This document shows, piece after piece, positions 33,880 to 40,999 of a DNA stretch of 41,750 nucleotides. The stretch is from Nitrospirota bacterium (GTDB taxonomy: Bacteria > Nitrospirota > Nitrospiria > JACQCE01). The DNA lies in the NCBI GenBank assembly GCA_016201765.1, contig JACQCE010000043.1, forward strand, positions 1-41,750, given 5' to 3'. The position numbers and the translations under genes were made by a program. Every line of letters starts with the position of its first letter. The stretch's first letter is position 1. Below the pieces are notes generated by a model. That model was not told the origin of the DNA, made no database searches, and saw nothing but the letters and a program-made list of their open reading frames with translations.

Positions 33880-35176
33880 ATCTGTCGCATTCTCCCATTA
33901 CAATGTCATACGTGCCGAAGATCGTGACGATGTCGGCGATCAGGTAGCCCTTCGCCATGTAATCGAACGCGCCCATGTTCACGAACGACGGGGCGCGGAT
34001 GTGCATGCGATGCGGCCGGTTCGTCCCGTCGCTGACGAGATAGAAACCCAGCTCCCCCTTCGGGGTTTCCGTCGCGCAGTAGACCTCGCCCGGCGGCGTC
34101 TCAAACCCGTAGCAGGCCACTTTAAAGTGATGGATCAGGCTTTCCATGTCGGTCATCACCTTCTCCCGCTTGGGATAGGTGACGCCGGGAATGTCGGCCA
34201 GAATCGGCCCCTCCGGCAGCCGGTCCAGACACTGGCTCAAAATCCGGGCGCTCTGCCGCATCTCCTGCATCCGGACCCAATACCGGTCGTACGTGTCGCC
34301 GTGGCTGCCGACCGGCACCTCCCACTCGACCCGGTCATAGACGCCGTAGGGCTCCGCCTTGCGAATGTCATAGTTGACGCCGGAGCCGCGCAACGTCGGC
34401 CCGGTCAGGCCGAAATTCACCGCATCCTCGGCGGAGATCACGGCGATGTTTTTCGTTCTGCCCAGCCAGATCCGGTTCTCGGAGAGCAGCCCCTCATACT
34501 CTTCCAATTTCGCGGGAAAGGCGGCCAGAAACGTCCGCAGCTTGGCGATCACCTCCGGCGTCAAATCCCCCTGCGGATCGACGCCGCCGACGCGGAAGTA
34601 GCTCACCGTCAGGCGCGCCCCGCAGAGCGCTTCGAACAGGTCGAGCAGCAGCTCCCGCTCCCGGAACGTCCAGAAGAAGACGGTCATCGCGCCGATGTCG
34701 AGCGCCTGCGTCCCCAGCCAGAAGAGGTGGCCGATGATCCGCTGCATTTCGGAGACGATCGTCCGGACATATTCGGCCCGCTCCGGCACGGTGATCCCGA
34801 GCAGCCGCTCCACCGCCCGCACGTAGGCGTAGTTGTTCGCCATCGCACAGACGTAATCGAGCCGGTCGGTGAGCGGAATCACCTGGTTGTAGGTCTTGCC
34901 CTCCGCCAGCTTCTCCGTCCCCCGGTGCAGGTAGCCCAGATAGGGCGTCGCCTTGATGATCTTCTCCCCTTCCAGCTCCAGGACCACGCGCAGCACGCCG
35001 TGGGTTGCCGGATGCTGCGGCCCCATGTTCAGGAGGAGATCCTCGCTCCGGAAGAGCGGCTGACGCTCTTCGGCATCGACCGATTCCGTGACGACTTCAG
35101 TCGTGGCGCCGGACTCCGGCTCGTGGAGGATATAGCCGAACGAGCCCTGCTCGTCGTCGCGTTGTGCGGTCGTCAT
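33878..35176 (-). CDS. nuoD: NADH-quinone oxidoreductase subunit D
   Basis: 432 aa 49-kDa-type subunit lining the quinone site with NuoB. MGPQHPATHGVLRV carries the conserved quinone-contacting His; ANNYAYVRAVERLLGI, WTFRERELLLDLFE and RGSGVNYDIRKAEPYGVY are family blocks. A ~47-residue N-terminal extension (MTTAQRDDEQGSFGYIL...) precedes the core. ATG overlaps the nuoC TGA (ATGA). In mitochondria this subunit is the target of the MidA homologue, whose gene lies at the head of this locus. Confidence 0.96.
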   Translation of the reverse strand: MTTAQRDDEQGSFGYILHEPESGATTEVVTESVDAEERQPLFRSEDLLLNMGPQHPATHGVLRVVLELEGEKIIKATPYLGYLHRGTEKLAEGKTYNQVIPLTDRLDYVCAMANNYAYVRAVERLLGITVPERAEYVRTIVSEMQRIIGHLFWLGTQALDIGAMTVFFWTFRERELLLDLFEALCGARLTVSYFRVGGVDPQGDLTPEVIAKLRTFLAAFPAKLEEYEGLLSENRIWLGRTKNIAVISAEDAVNFGLTGPTLRGSGVNYDIRKAEPYGVYDRVEWEVPVGSHGDTYDRYWVRMQEMRQSARILSQCLDRLPEGPILADIPGVTYPKREKVMTDMESLIHHFKVACYGFETPPGEVYCATETPKGELGFYLVSDGTNRPHRMHIRAPSFVNMGAFDYMAKGYLIADIVTIFGTYDIVMGECDR

Positions 35177-35745
35177 GACGCGCCCTTGTTTTTAGACGGG
35201 GCCAGCCCGCTCGCATTGATGGGGATTTCCACGGGCTTCACTTCACGCCCCGGCTCGATCGCCGGCCAGAACTCGTAGGTGTTCCGCCACCCCTTGCCCG
35301 CGGTCGGAAAATCCTTCCGGAGCGGAAAGCCCTCGTCGTACTCCTCCGGCATCATGATCCGGCGCAGATCGGGATGGCCGACGAAGCGGATGCCGAACAG
35401 ATCGAATGCCTCCCGCTCGAGAAAATTGGCCGCCTGCCAGACCGGCACGACCGAATCGATCTGACAGGAGGAGAGCGGCACGCGCGCCCTGAGCCGCAGC
35501 CGCTTCCGGTGGCGCAGCGAGTTGAGGTGATAGACCACTTCGAACCGCTCCGGCGCCTCCGGCCAGTCGACGGCGGTCAGATCGGAGAGCTGGTCGAACG
35601 CGAGCTCCGGGGCATCGTGCAGCCACCGGCAGACGGAGACGATCAGCTCCCGCGCGATCACCACGGTCTGCTCCCCGAAGGCGTCGACGGTTCCGCGCAC
35701 GGCGCCGGGAAAACGTTGTTCAATCAATTCGGCAATGGGCTGCAT
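35173..35745 (-). CDS. nuoC: NADH-quinone oxidoreductase subunit C
   Basis: 190 aa 30-kDa-type subunit, separate from NuoD (not fused as in E. coli). The conserved block ANFLEREAFDLFGIRFVGHPDLRRIMMPEEYDEGFPLRKDFP is intact. Start ATG 35745 (MQPIAEL) is preferred to GTG 35763 because GAGGGA is then about 10 nt upstream. The C-terminus beyond KPVEIPINASGL is family-variable. Confidence 0.95.
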   Translation of the reverse strand: MQPIAELIEQRFPGAVRGTVDAFGEQTVVIARELIVSVCRWLHDAPELAFDQLSDLTAVDWPEAPERFEVVYHLNSLRHRKRLRLRARVPLSSCQIDSVVPVWQAANFLEREAFDLFGIRFVGHPDLRRIMMPEEYDEGFPLRKDFPTAGKGWRNTYEFWPAIEPGREVKPVEIPINASGLAPSKNKGAS

Positions 35746-35828
35746 GTAAAGCGAGTCCCTCACACGGACACGGAAGAGAACGGGGGCCGTTGAAGCTTGG
35801 CGGCCCGGCAGTTCCAGACCCGCGCCGG

Positions 35829-36308
35829 TTATTTCACCAACACCTTCTCCTGCATGATTTTTTGCTGAAGCGTCAGCAGTCCGTGCAACAGCGCCTCCGG
35901 CCTCGGCGGACAGCCGGGCACGTAGACGTCCACGGGAAGGAACTGATCGACCCCCTGCACCACGCTGTAACTGTCGTAGATGTTGCCCGACGTCGCGCAG
36001 GAGCCCATCGAGATCACGTACCGCGGCTCCGGCATCTGGTCGTAGATCCGGCGGATGACCGGCGCCATCTTCCGGGTCACCGTGCCCGCCACGATCATCA
36101 GATCGGATTGCCGCGGCGAGGCGCGGAAGACCCCCGCGCCGAACCGGTCGATGTCATAGCGCGACGACACGCTTGCGATCATTTCGATCGCGCAGCAGGC
36201 CAGCCCGAACGTCATCGGCCAGAGGGACGATTTGCGCGCCCAGTTGATGGCCCAATCGAGCCGGGTCGTCAGGATGTTGGCGTCCAACTGGCCGTCGCTC
36301 AATCCCAT
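35829..36308 (-). CDS. nuoB: NADH-quinone oxidoreductase subunit B (cluster N2)
   Basis: 159 aa subunit binding the terminal [4Fe-4S] cluster N2. The tandem cysteines lie in GLACCAIEM, with the others in [10 protein letters not shown] and [13 protein letters not shown]. Conserved R-rich quinone-side segment [20 protein letters not shown] is present. Start at ATG 36308 (MGLSDGQ) overlaps the nuoA end by 10 nt; the track start seven codons upstream is less likely. Confidence 0.96.
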   Translation of the reverse strand: MGLSDGQLDANILTTRLDWAINWARKSSLWPMTFGLACCAIEMIASVSSRYDIDRFGAGVFRASPRQSDLMIVAGTVTRKMAPVIRRIYDQMPEPRYVISMGSCATSGNIYDSYSVVQGVDQFLPVDVYVPGCPPRPEALLHGLLTLQQKIMQEKVLVK

Positions 36309-36670
36309 TCCAGCGCCCCCTTCTTCCACGCGTAGACATAGCCGACCAGCAGCACCGCAATGAAGATCACCATCTCCACGAGCCCCACGAGCCCGATGTT
36401 CTTGAAGACCACCGCCCAGGGGAAGAGAAAAACCGCTTCGATATCAAAGATGACAAAGAGCATGCAGATGACGTAATAGCGGACCGGGAACGGCAGCCGC
36501 GCGTCGCCGAACGGCGTATTGCCGCTCTCGTACGCCATGAGCTTTTCCCGATAAGGACGGGAGGGGCGCAGCACCCATCCCCCGATGAGGCTCACCGCCG
36601 CAAAACCGATCGCAAGCACCAGAAAGAGGCCGATCGGCCAATAATGACTGGGCACAAATGTTCCTGGCAT
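36299..36670 (-). CDS. nuoA: NADH-quinone oxidoreductase subunit A
   Basis: 123 aa with three membrane helices; first gene of the operon. The conserved loop between helices 1 and 2 reads [24 protein letters not shown], followed by [22 protein letters not shown]. Promoter and 5'-UTR hairpin lie upstream. Confidence 0.96.
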   Translation of the reverse strand: MPGTFVPSHYWPIGLFLVLAIGFAAVSLIGGWVLRPSRPYREKLMAYESGNTPFGDARLPFPVRYYVICMLFVIFDIEAVFLFPWAVVFKNIGLVGLVEMVIFIAVLLVGYVYAWKKGALEWD

Positions 36671-36738
36671 GCCTGTCGCCCTTCCCTCTCTCTCCCGGGT
36701 GTGAACCGGCCCTGGGTTTCACGCGCGCTGAATCAATA

Positions 36739-36761
36739 CCCGATGCGTCGTCCGCATCAGG
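36739..36761 (-). promoter_or_regulatory. 5'-UTR hairpin upstream of nuoA
   Basis: cccgatgcg and cgcatcagg pair over a 5-nt loop (9 bp, one G-U). It lies inside the predicted ~100-nt leader between the nuo promoter and the nuoA ATG, so it may modulate stability or elongation. Too few features to call a riboswitch. Confidence 0.45.
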
Positions 36762-36775
36762 CCACAAGGAAGCCC

Positions 36776-36804
36776 ATCTTATTGATATTGCCAAACATTG
36801 TCAA
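36776..36804 (-). promoter_or_regulatory. Sigma70-type promoter of the nuo operon
   Basis: Minus strand: TTGACA (36804-36799), 17-nt spacer, TAAGAT (36781-36776). The -35 is consensus and the spacing optimal. It begins about 40 nt after the midA stop, so nuo can be transcribed independently of midA. Confidence 0.7.
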
Positions 36805-36844
36805 GCTCAAAGCCGGGGCAATCGCCGCCGGATCGGCCCACCGG

Positions 36845-38101
36845 TCAGGCGAAGGTTTGCGGCATCACAAACGGGCGGAATTTGAACCCGCTCAAGGGGG
36901 AGCGCGGCACCCCCTTGTACTGGACCAGCACTTTGAAGATCCGGCCCATCCCGTCCGGCGCCAGGAGCAGCTTCATGGCCGCCAGTTCCACCTCCCGCCG
37001 GACGCCGTCGCACGCGGCCAGACGCGCTTCCATCGCCTCCGCCGCCCCCAACCCGAGCAAAAACGACGTCTGATCGGTAAAACCGGCCACTTCCAATCCG
37101 ACTGCCCGTCCCACCCGCACCAACGCGCTGAAGTCGACGTGTGCGGTCAGATCCTGCCGGCCGACCCGTTGATACGGATCATCCAACCGGCGATGACCGG
37201 CATAACAGGCCAGCGTCCCCTCCCGCCGGGCCGGCGCATAGCGTTCCTCGGCGGCGTGGCCGTAATCGATTGTCAGGACAAACCCGGTGTTCAACAGCCG
37301 CCCGACCTGCGCCATCCAGTCAAGCGCCTCCAGATTCACCTCCGTCTGGAACCCTTCGGGGAGGCGAATGCCAAGCCGTTTGAAGTACTCCTCCAATGCC
37401 GGGGTGGACGGCAGATCGAGCTGCTCGATCAACCGCTCCCCGTTCAGCGTCACGAAGCGCTCCAGCAACCGGCCACCCTGCATGATCACACGGTGGACGG
37501 GAAAGGCATCGATCAGTTCGTTGGAGACGATAATGCCGGTCAGGTCGCCGGCGGCCGCCGCCTCCTCCAGGCTCCGGCACCACCGCACGGGGATGCCCTG
37601 GTCGGCAAAGCGGCCCAGCCGCCTCCGCTGTTCTGTTTCAAGCTGGGGGCTGATCTCCACCACGACGTAGCGCAATCGCTCCGGCCCTCCGACCGGAAGG
37701 ACCGAGAGGATATCCTCCGCCAGCAACCCCCGACCGGCGCCCATCTCGATGATGGTGATGGGTTCCGTGTGCGTATGGCGATGTGGGTTGTCAGGGGGAG
37801 GTGAGCAACTCCTCCTGACGTCAATAGATGGCGCCCGGTGGAGCTGTTCGACCATCTCCGCCACCTGCCGGCCGACCATCTGGCCGAAGAGCGGATGCAA
37901 GTCCGGCGCTGTGAAGTAGTCGCCCGCCCGTCCCGATCGGACGACCTCGGTCGACGCGGTCATGTAATAGCCAAGTCCCGGCTCGTAAAGCGCCATGCGC
38001 ATAAATTCCGCAAAGGTGATCCGCCCCTTCGATCGGATGGCGGCGCTGATCCGGTCGAGCAACGGAGGATGGCCGGCGGCGTCCTGTGTCCCGTCCGTCA
38101 T
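36845..38101 (-). CDS. MidA/NDUFAF7-family SAM-dependent methyltransferase with a repeat-derived insert
   Basis: 418 aa. The N-terminal MidA block (RITFAEFMRMALYEPGLGYYM, RAGDYFTAPDLHPLFGQMVGRQ) is followed by the SAM-binding motif IIEMGAGRGLLAEDIL and later IVSNELIDAFPVHRV. In mitochondria this family dimethylates an Arg of NDUFS2 (NuoD) during complex I assembly. Its position directly upstream of nuoA strongly suggests the same role here, though bacterial substrates are not established. Residues ~95-110 (VRRSCSPPPDNPHRHT) are encoded by a dispersed stem-loop repeat inserted in frame just before the SAM motif; family members should lack it. The ORF is otherwise intact, so the insert may be tolerated in a surface loop. 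Confidence 0.9.
   Translation of the reverse strand: MTDGTQDAAGHPPLLDRISAAIRSKGRITFAEFMRMALYEPGLGYYMTASTEVVRSGRAGDYFTAPDLHPLFGQMVGRQVAEMVEQLHRAPSIDVRRSCSPPPDNPHRHTHTEPITIIEMGAGRGLLAEDILSVLPVGGPERLRYVVVEISPQLETEQRRRLGRFADQGIPVRWCRSLEEAAAAGDLTGIIVSNELIDAFPVHRVIMQGGRLLERFVTLNGERLIEQLDLPSTPALEEYFKRLGIRLPEGFQTEVNLEALDWMAQVGRLLNTGFVLTIDYGHAAEERYAPARREGTLACYAGHRRLDDPYQRVGRQDLTAHVDFSALVRVGRAVGLEVAGFTDQTSFLLGLGAAEAMEARLAACDGVRREVELAAMKLLLAPDGMGRIFKVLVQYKGVPRSPLSGFKFRPFVMPQTFA
37771..37818. repeat. GCGTATGGCGATG-box stem-loop repeat inside midA
   Basis: gcgtatggcgatg (37771-37783) is followed by TCAGGGGGAG (37791-37800) pairing with CTCCTCCTGA (37809-37818), one G-T pair. The 48-bp unit (16 codons) leaves the midA frame open. 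Its orientation relative to transcription is opposite to the two nuo copies. Confidence 0.9.
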
Positions 38102-38154
38102 AAAACTATCGTATCAACGATCGCGCGTGAAAAGCTACGCCGCCGCCCCCACCG

Positions 38155-38290
38155 GTAGCGGGTCAGTTTGATGGATCCACCGTGGCAAAAATGGGGACAC
38201 GTCCCCATTTCCTCGTGCGACGCACGGCACGCAACGAAATTGGGACGTGTCCCCATTTTTGAGCCGGTCGCGGTGAAACTGACCCACTAC
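38155..38290. repeat. REPIN-like double-hairpin element
   Basis: Outer arms GTAGCGGGTCAGTTT (38155-38169) and AAACTGACCCACTAC (38276-38290) are inverted copies; both begin with the GTAG tetranucleotide typical of REP units when read inward. Inner 25-bp arms (38186-38210 and 38237-38261, caaaaatggggacacgtccc) pair with one mismatch, and the loop contains cgtgcg/cgcacg. It fills most of the 241-bp spacer between midA and the divergent cytochrome gene. No RAYT transposase is in the window. Confidence 0.8.
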
Positions 38291-38342
38291 CCCCGCCCCG
38301 CGCTTGGATTTACCGATACAAATCTGATAAGGTCTTCGCCCG

Positions 38343-39014
38343 ATGCAAGAAAACACCTTCGAAATGACCCGGGTACTCGGCTCCCTGACAGCCGTGATTA
38401 TTGTGATCGCGGCCGTGATCGTGTTGTTCCAAACACGGCGGCAAGCCGACTTGGCCCCGAGCACACGGGCCGTGATTCTTTTGGTGATCGGTTTGGGCGG
38501 CGGGCTGCTCTGGTACATGTGGTTTGGGCCTGGCTCGTCACCCCCGCCCCCGCCGCCCATGTCGAAAGCGGAGATCGACGCGCGGTTCAAGGAATCCCAA
38601 ACGGCGCTCCCGACCGATACGCCGGAAGCGATCATCCAAAAGCTGGGCTGTGCCGTCTGTCACAAAATCCCCGGCGTGCCTCACGCCACCGTCGGACACA
38701 ACGGCCCGGTGCTGATGCTCAAAACAACCGCGCCGCAGCGGCTCGCCTCGGCCGCCTATCAGGCAAGGGTCAAGGCGGGGCTGGCGCACGCAACCACGCC
38801 CATGGACTATGTGATCGAATCGATCATGGAGCCCGACGCGTTTTATGCACCAGGTTACGATCCGGCGACCAATCCGACCGTCATCCCCATGTATGCGCAT
38901 TATAAAGACCGCTTCACCCCTGAAGCGTTGCAGTTCCTCGTGCTGTTCCTGTTGCAGCTCGACGAAGAGCTGGCCCGCAAGGAAGGATTGTTGAATCATG
39001 AATCTAAACCGTGA
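38343..39014 (+). CDS. Membrane-anchored c-type cytochrome
   Basis: 223 aa. Two N-terminal membrane helices (about residues 9-29 and 41-60) are followed by a proline run (SPPPPPPMS) and a periplasmic cytochrome c domain. One haem-binding site, CAVCHKIPGVP at residues 103-107, is present; candidate Met ligands lie in NPTVIPMYAHY. The C-terminal helix FTPEALQFLVLFLLQLDEEL is typical of the class. An electron-transfer role is clear, the partner is not. A PhzF-like gene follows after 10 nt; the 3' end runs into a short repeat. Confidence 0.88.
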   Translation: MQENTFEMTRVLGSLTAVIIVIAAVIVLFQTRRQADLAPSTRAVILLVIGLGGGLLWYMWFGPGSSPPPPPPMSKAEIDARFKESQTALPTDTPEAIIQKLGCAVCHKIPGVPHATVGHNGPVLMLKTTAPQRLASAAYQARVKAGLAHATTPMDYVIESIMEPDAFYAPGYDPATNPTVIPMYAHYKDRFTPEALQFLVLFLLQLDEELARKEGLLNHESKP

Positions 39015-39036
39015 ACTGTGAACCATGAACCGTGAA
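39003..39036. repeat. Degenerate GAACCGT repeat at the cytochrome-phzF junction
   Basis: Units aaccgtg, aactgtg, aaccatg, aaccgtg and aactagt follow one another. The cytochrome stop (TGA 39012-39014) and the PhzF start (ATG 39025) are both built from repeat units. Confidence 0.7.
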
Positions 39037-39888
39037 CTAGTTACAGCCTATCGAGTGAAGGTCTTCGGCGCGCAGGCCGGAGGCGGCAATCCCGCGGTCG
39101 TCGTGCTGGATGGAGGCGACCTGACCGATGGCGACCGACAGGCGCTCGCGACCAAAGCGACCGTGCCCGACACCGCGTTCGTCCGGCTGGATGGCGCGCG
39201 CTTCGCGATTCGCTGGTTCACGCCGATGACTGAAGTCGGGCTGTGCGGCCACGCCACGCTCGCGGCGGCCCGCGTCATTCGAGAGACGACGCCCGGCTCG
39301 GGCCGGATTGAATTTCAGAGCGCCAAAGCCCGGCTGATCGTCACGCAGGAAGGTGACCTCTCGTGGCTCGAACTCCCCGTCCCGACCAACACCCCTTTTG
39401 ACGGCTCACGAAACGCCATCGTGGAGGCATTGCAGATTTGGGGATCGGAGACGGAATTGAAGCTCCCGCTGGAGCTGACACCGGAACGGGATGTCATCAT
39501 CCCCTTGTCGGAGGCGGCCGATCTCCAGGCCATCGAGCCTGAGATGGACCAGTTGGCGGAACTGGGTCGTGAGTTTCAGGTGCGGGGGTTTTGTCTCCTC
39601 AGCCGGCAGAAACGGGACACCACATCCAATTTTTCGGTCCGGTTTTTCGCCCCGCATATCGGGATTCCCGAAGATCCCGCCACCGGCTCCGTCGCCGGCC
39701 CGCTCGCGCTCTACACGCTCGCCCACGGCTGGACCAAACGGGAACCGATTGTCCGGCTGCAATTTGAACAGGGTGACGCGGTCAATATTCCGTGCCGGTT
39801 GCAGGTGGAGATCACGTACGAGGGCGAGCGGCCCGTGCGGCTTCGCGTTGGGGGATTGACCTCGGCGCCCACTCCGCTCACGCTGTAA
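39025..39888 (+). CDS. PhzF-family epimerase/isomerase
   Basis: 287 aa, cytosolic. The PhzF/diaminopimelate-epimerase-like fold is marked by VFGAQAGGGNPAVVVL, the catalytic Glu in PMTEVGLCGHATLAAA, and the C-terminal EDPATGSVAGPLALY with its substrate-binding motif. True PhzF isomerises DHHA in phenazine synthesis, but no other phenazine gene is present, so the substrate is unknown. The ATG at 39025 lies within a short repeat; no ribosome-binding site is obvious, suggesting coupling with the cytochrome gene 10 nt upstream. Confidence 0.9.
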   Translation: MNRELVTAYRVKVFGAQAGGGNPAVVVLDGGDLTDGDRQALATKATVPDTAFVRLDGARFAIRWFTPMTEVGLCGHATLAAARVIRETTPGSGRIEFQSAKARLIVTQEGDLSWLELPVPTNTPFDGSRNAIVEALQIWGSETELKLPLELTPERDVIIPLSEAADLQAIEPEMDQLAELGREFQVRGFCLLSRQKRDTTSNFSVRFFAPHIGIPEDPATGSVAGPLALYTLAHGWTKREPIVRLQFEQGDAVNIPCRLQVEITYEGERPVRLRVGGLTSAPTPLTL

Positions 39889-39926
39889 TTATCCGTAAAA
39901 CGCCGACAATCTTGAGTCCAACTCTC

Positions 39927-39949
39927 CCCTCCCCCCTTGCGGGGGAGGG
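39927..39949. terminator. G/C hairpin between convergent phzF and DUF2283 genes
   Basis: CCCTCCCCC pairs perfectly with GGGGGAGGG over a 5-nt loop, 38 nt after the phzF stop. A second ggagggggg tract follows. It may terminate both convergent transcripts but also resembles a widespread palindromic repeat. Confidence 0.5.
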
Positions 39950-39974
39950 TCAGGGAGGGGGGTGCTTCTCATTT

Positions 39975-39998
39975 TTAATGGGGACAGATTTATTTTCT
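39975..39998 (+). repeat. Left 24-bp inverted repeat of the toxin-antitoxin-like island
   Basis: Contains aatggggacagatttatttt and is the exact inverse of 40870-40893. It forms the 3' end of the DUF2283 gene, whose TAA lies inside it. Confidence 0.92.
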
Positions 39999-40187
39999 AT
40001 AAGGGAGGGCCCTGACGACTCCAGAATGACCGTCAAACACCCGGTTTAAGCCCAATTTACCGATGACTTTTCCTTCATCATCAAAATCGACATTCACTCC
40101 TTCAGTAATCTCCTGAGTTCTTGCCACGTGCTTTTCCTGCACTCTGATGTAGAGCGCATCCACTTCCTGATCGTATTCGATTTTCAT
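39990..40187 (-). CDS. DUF2283 small protein, with repeat-derived C-terminal end
   Basis: 65 aa. KIEYDQEVDALYIRVQEKHVA followed by TEGVNVDFDDEGKVIG fits DUF2283, a family of small proteins often found near toxin-antitoxin genes; function unknown. After residue ~43 the sequence (KLGLNRVFDGHSGVVRALPYRK) no longer resembles the usual IEIL-type ending, and the last codons plus the stop come from the 24-bp inverted repeat. The original C-terminus was probably replaced. TAGGAGGCG precedes the ATG by 6 nt. It is downstream of the DUF4258/YgiT pair on the same strand. Confidence 0.8.
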   Translation of the reverse strand: MKIEYDQEVDALYIRVQEKHVARTQEITEGVNVDFDDEGKVIGKLGLNRVFDGHSGVVRALPYRK

Positions 40188-40307
40188 CTATCGCCTCCTA
40201 TCGGTCCTGTCAATGACAGTGACGACCACGATAAAGATCAGGGTCGGAGTACTTTTCTACGCAGCGCGGGGACCATTGACGGCGTGACGCGCCGTGTAGA
40301 GGACGCG

Positions 40308-40559
40308 CTACTTCTTACCTGCATGCGCCACGGGAACCTGTTCAGTGTGCTGGGGAGAGACTTTTCCTGTGGCAATGGCCTGGACCTGCTTGAGTGTTTC
40401 CGCCGAATAGAAGCGATTCCCGCATTTATCACACACCCCGATTACCACATCCTCGAGGATGACAAAGCCCGCTTTGTGTTTAAACGCCTCGCGCTCCACC
40501 TGCTTTGCTTGAACCGTCCCGTCACAGTATTCGCACCGGTATCCAAATTTGGCGGTCAT
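40308..40559 (-). CDS. YgiT/MqsA-type zinc-finger protein (candidate antitoxin)
   Basis: 83 aa. Two zinc-binding pairs, CEYC and CDKC, frame a helical insert (QVEREAFKHKAGFVILEDVVIG), followed by NRFYSAETLKQVQAI, as in the zinc domain of MqsA/YgiT antitoxins. The HTH domain of full-length MqsA is absent, so this is the short class. The ATG overlaps the DUF4258 stop by 4 nt, giving a toxin-first order like mqsRA. Antitoxin function is inferred from this pairing. Confidence 0.85.
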   Translation of the reverse strand: MTAKFGYRCEYCDGTVQAKQVEREAFKHKAGFVILEDVVIGVCDKCGNRFYSAETLKQVQAIATGKVSPQHTEQVPVAHAGKK

Positions 40560-40852
40560 GGCGATTCCTCCGTCACTTCATAGACCGTAATAATGAGATA
40601 GCGTCCGGTTTCAGTAAAACGCCCAACCACACTCACAGGCGTGGCTCCATCAGTCCCGATACCATGAATACTATACCGTTCTCCCCGAGGATCGTTCTTC
40701 TCTGTCTTGATCAGTTTACCGTTAAGAATGGCAGTTTCAACGTCCACTAGATCAAGTTCATCCTCCGCCATTTCTGCAACAGCATGAGCCGTCATGTCAT
40801 AGGCCCCATCGCGGATTGCGGCCTGAATTCGGTCGAGGATACGTCGGGGCAT
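40556..40852 (-). CDS. DUF4258 protein (candidate MqsR/RelE-like toxin)
   Basis: 98 aa. Helical N-terminus (RILDRIQAAIRDGAYDMTAHAVAEMAEDELD) with the conserved TxHA segment, then DVETAILNGKLIKTEKND and RYSIHG, followed by the beta-strands PVSVVGRFTETGRYLIITVYEV. This matches DUF4258, a BrnT/RelE-superfamily-like group widely paired with YgiT-type antitoxins. An mRNA interferase role is inference. The gene starts 17 nt inside the right inverted repeat, so its promoter may lie in or beyond that repeat. Confidence 0.82.
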   Translation of the reverse strand: MPRRILDRIQAAIRDGAYDMTAHAVAEMAEDELDLVDVETAILNGKLIKTEKNDPRGERYSIHGIGTDGATPVSVVGRFTETGRYLIITVYEVTEESP

Positions 40853-40869
40853 CTATCCGCTTTTCTTGA

Positions 40870-40893
40870 AGAAAATAAATCTGTCCCCATTAA
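40870..40893 (-). repeat. Right 24-bp inverted repeat of the toxin-antitoxin-like island
   Basis: Contains aaaataaatctgtccccatt; perfect inverse of 39975-39998. The two copies bracket 871 bp holding three small genes. Confidence 0.92.
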
Positions 40894-40999
40894 TATCGTG
40901 GAGGCAATGATAATGGATATCGAGGAGAAAATCAAACCGCTTTCCCCACCAACGAAGAGGCTTGCCTCCCAGCTACAGACTCGCGTATTGTAATCGACC

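Noticed and set aside
36739-36761. nuoA leader hairpin as a riboswitch
   Set aside because: Only one short stem is visible, with no conserved aptamer-like core.
38343-39888. Cytochrome plus PhzF as a phenazine biosynthesis cluster
   Set aside because: No phzA-E or phzG homologue nearby; PhzF-family proteins are common without phenazines.
40784-40993. 69-aa plus-strand ORF as a full gene
   Set aside because: Its first half is antisense to DUF4258 and crosses the inverted repeat; only the distal stub is reported, as a possible remnant.
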